A program made the translations under genes and the position numbers. The notes beneath the pieces are model-generated. The model was given only the letters and a program-made list of their open reading frames with translations, did no database searches and had not been told where the DNA came from. A stretch of DNA of 7,677 nucleotides from Gammaproteobacteria bacterium (GTDB lineage Bacteria > Pseudomonadota > Gammaproteobacteria > GCA-001735895), in NCBI GenBank assembly GCA_003231795.1, contig QIJI01000193.1, positions 1 through 7,677 of the forward strand. The letters run 5' to 3'. The stretch's first letter is position 1; every line of letters begins with the position of its first letter. Positions 6,190-7,677 of this stretch are shown here, piece by piece.

Positions 6190-7281
6190 ATGAAACGTCG
6201 TGATCTACTCAAAGGTGGTGTAGCCGCCACAATTGCAACCGGAGCTGCCGCAGTTTCAATGCCCGCACTGGCTGCCAAAAATGTCGAAATTACAATGGTG
6301 TCGACCTGGCCACGGGATTTTCCCGGACTGGGTACCGGTGCGCAGCGTTTCGCTGAACGCCTGACGGCAATGACGGACGGGCGCATCAAGGTCAACTACT
6401 TTGCCGCGGGCGAACGCGTAAAAGCATTCGACTCCTTCGATGAAGTCGCATCCGGCAATGCCCAGATGTACCACGCGGCCGACTATTACTGGAAAGGCAA
6501 GCACCCGGGTTGGGCGTACTTTACCGCGGTGCCTTTCGGTATGACTTACACTGAGATTAACGCCTGGATCCAATGGGGCGGCGGTCAGGAGCTGTGGGAC
6601 GAGCTCGCGGCAGGATACGGACTAAAATGCCTGCCCTGCGGCAACACTGGCGTACAAATGGGCGGCTGGTTTCGTAAAGAAATGCGTTCTGCATCTGATT
6701 TCAAAGGCCTCAAAATGCGTATGCCCGGACTTGGCGGTGACGTAATCGCCAAAATGGGAGCGTCACCGGTTTCATTACCGGGCGGTCAAATCTATGAAAA
6801 TCTGGTCTCGGGCGCGATTGATGCAACCGAATGGGTAGGCCCCTGGAATGACAGCTTCATGAAGTTCTACGAAGCGGCAAAGTATTATTACTATCCAGGA
6901 ATGCACGAACCTGCGGCTCAATTGTCTCTCGGAATGAACAAGAAATTCTGGGACGGACTGCGCAAGTCAGATCAGGTCATCATTCAGGCAGCAGCAGAAA
7001 TGGAAAACTCGATCATGATGTCTGAATACAATGCCAAAAATGGTGCCTCGCTGGCGAGCCTGATTTCGGATCAGGGAGTTAAACTGAGAAGTTTCAGCGA
7101 TGAAATTTATGACAGCTTCGGTGACGCCGCTGCTGAAGTAATCGAAGAAGTCGAGCAGCACAGCCCGATGGCCAAGAAAATCCATCAGAGTTTTCTATCT
7201 TCTCGTGATGAAGTGGGAGCCTGGGCCAAGATTTCGGATCAGGCCTACGTAGCGCAGCGTAATCGCGTACTCGGGCTGTAG
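6190..7281 (+). CDS. TRAP transporter solute-binding protein, TakP/DctP-like
   Basis: The 363-residue periplasmic protein starts with a twin-arginine signal (MKRRDLLKGG, then a hydrophobic stretch and PALA) and a predicted cut after A28 (ALA|AK). The mature part closely follows TakP, the alpha-keto-acid binding protein of Rhodobacter sphaeroides: HAADYYWKGKHP (95-106), CGNTGVQMGGWFRKE (150-164), GLKMRMPG (173-180), GGQIYENL (198-205), GAIDATEWVGPW (208-219), and YYYYPGMHEPA (232-242). R177 is the conserved carboxylate-binding arginine of TRAP binding proteins. From memory of the TakP structure, Q156, E214 and W215 match its cation/substrate site, which suggests a 2-oxo acid or similar carboxylate. 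Such proteins deliver ligand to a DctQ-DctM ion-coupled permease. No permease gene is in the window, and a terminator follows at once, so this is a single-gene or last-gene unit. Confidence 0.93.
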   Translation: MKRRDLLKGGVAATIATGAAAVSMPALAAKNVEITMVSTWPRDFPGLGTGAQRFAERLTAMTDGRIKVNYFAAGERVKAFDSFDEVASGNAQMYHAADYYWKGKHPGWAYFTAVPFGMTYTEINAWIQWGGGQELWDELAAGYGLKCLPCGNTGVQMGGWFRKEMRSASDFKGLKMRMPGLGGDVIAKMGASPVSLPGGQIYENLVSGAIDATEWVGPWNDSFMKFYEAAKYYYYPGMHEPAAQLSLGMNKKFWDGLRKSDQVIIQAAAEMENSIMMSEYNAKNGASLASLISDQGVKLRSFSDEIYDSFGDAAAEVIEEVEQHSPMAKKIHQSFLSSRDEVGAWAKISDQAYVAQRNRVLGL

Positions 7282-7303
7282 CACCCGTTTACGTTGATAA
7301 TTG

Positions 7304-7332
7304 AAACGGAGTCTTCGGGCTCCGTTTTCTTT
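7304..7332 (+). terminator. Intrinsic (Rho-independent) terminator
   Basis: AAACGGAGTC (7304-7313) pairs with GGCTCCGTTT (7318-7327) through 10 pairs, one of them G-T, around the stable TTCG tetraloop. TTTTCTTT follows from 7325. It begins 23 bases after the TRAP gene stop. An outer TTTACGTT (7288-7295) and AACGTAAA (7340-7347) can also pair around it. Confidence 0.93.
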
Positions 7333-7356
7333 CGCCCGTAACGTAAATATTCAATG

Positions 7357-7590
7357 GCTAGCCCTCATATCTCACCAGCGTTCGTAGCGATATGCACATG
7401 GATGTGCAGTATTAGAGCAATGCAGGAGCAATTGCCGAGACGGCGAAAGGCTGTGCCCTGCTTGACTTTCGCGACCGAAGAGTGTGCTGGCATAGTCGAC
7501 ACTATGTCGAGCGCTCTGACCGAGCTAAAGTCATGCAGGGTGCGACATTGCGCTGTCGCAGTAGAAGGCTGGTGAGAAATGCGAGCTAGC
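7357..7590. repeat. Structured element bounded by 23-nt imperfect inverted repeats
   Basis: The ends 7357-7379 and 7568-7590 are reverse complements at 20 of 23 positions; both outer edges carry GCTAGC and the inner edges share CTCACCAGC or its complement. Inside are TGCACAT/ATGTGCA (7393-7399 and 7402-7408), GCAAT/ATTGC (7417-7421 and 7431-7435), a 14-nt pair matching at 13 positions (7456-7469 with 7527-7540) that encloses CATAGT/ACTATG around CGAC (7491-7506), and TGCGAC/GTCGCA (7541-7546 and 7555-7560). The pattern fits a MITE-like mobile repeat or a structured RNA. No convincing coding sequence is seen in it. It occupies most of the gap from 7333 to 7599, between the takP-like gene's terminator and the convergent fragment that follows. 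I do not recognise a known RNA family. Confidence 0.6.
7391..7410 (+). other. CsrA/RsmA-like GGA hairpin
   Basis: TGCACATGGATGTGCA (7393-7408) forms a short hairpin presenting GGA, close to the known CsrA-preferred ACARGGATGT core (one base differs). A second GGA, at 7425-7427, lies in the loop of the neighbouring GCAAT/ATTGC stem. CsrB-type RNAs usually have many more such motifs; only two are seen on this strand. Confidence 0.25.
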
Positions 7591-7599
7591 AGTATCGAC

Positions 7600-7677
7600 C
7601 TAATAATTTGAGTCGAGCAGACCGGACAGCTTTTCGGCGAGCGAATTCACCAGTTCGATTTCGCTTTGGCTGAAGGG
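7600..7677 (-). CDS. C-terminal 25 codons of an unidentified protein, possibly a GAF-type domain end (partial)
   Basis: On the minus strand a frame open to the window edge encodes PFSQSEIELVNSLAEKLSGL then LDSNY and a TAG stop (complement of 7600-7602). The pattern of phenylalanine, serine, acidic helix start and amphipathic helix (E-I-E-L-V--LA--L) is common at the end of GAF domains in sensory or regulatory proteins. It is too short to settle family or function. It is convergent with the TRAP gene, and its stop lies 9 bases from the right arm of the structured element. Confidence 0.5.
   Translation of the reverse strand, partial: PFSQSEIELVNSLAEKLSGLLDSNY

Noticed and set aside
7354..7575. 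A 73-codon open frame on the + strand (MASPHISPAFV...)
   Set aside because: It has no ribosome binding site, its composition is rich in Cys and Arg, and it lies almost entirely within the palindromic element. The pairing structure explains the sequence better than coding does.
7357..7590. Integron attC site, CRISPR, or known ribozyme
   Set aside because: No GTTRRRY/RYYYAAC core pair, no regularly spaced direct repeats and no recognisable ribozyme core were seen.

Overview
The window looks like chromosomal DNA of a Gram-negative proteobacterium, most likely a marine or environmental gammaproteobacterium. This is inferred from lipid A genes, a Tat-exported TRAP binding protein, a persulfide dioxygenase-rhodanese fusion and REP-like palindromes; no rRNA or other decisive marker is present. 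It encodes six complete or nearly complete proteins, one further C-terminal fragment, and four conspicuous palindromic intergenic structures.

Region 1 (1-4158, + strand) is a tightly packed operon whose four genes overlap by 1-4 bases: a Gfo/Idh/MocA oxidoreductase cut by the left edge (gnnA-like), a DegT-family PLP aminotransferase (gnnB-like), lipid A disaccharide synthase lpxB, and a methyltransferase with clear SABATH-family motifs. The gnnA-gnnB-lpxB order matches the known route to UDP-GlcNAc3N, the precursor of lipid A carrying amide-linked acyl chains at the 3 positions. The SABATH gene is the surprise: this family is known mainly from plants as a small-molecule carboxyl or N-methyltransferase, yet here it is apparently translationally coupled to lpxB.

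Region 2 (4159-5475) starts with a paired REP-like palindrome between convergent genes. A minus-strand persulfide dioxygenase with a C-terminal rhodanese domain follows. Between this gene and the next, divergent one lies a perfect 18-bp inverted repeat that looks like back-to-back ends of a mobile element.

Region 3 (5476-7332, + strand) holds a membrane-anchored NERD-domain protein, in which a usually acidic residue appears to be histidine, then a TakP/DctP-like TRAP solute-binding protein with a strong ribosome binding site and a textbook intrinsic terminator. No TRAP permease genes are present.

Region 4 (7333-7677) has no convincing complete gene. It holds a roughly 234-bp element bounded by imperfect 23-nt inverted repeats and filled with nested hairpins, one of which resembles a CsrA/RsmA-type GGA hairpin. 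It ends with the last 25 codons of a minus-strand gene whose C-terminus resembles the end of a GAF domain.

The best candidate for something undescribed is the lpx-linked SABATH methyltransferase. The structured element at the right end is second.
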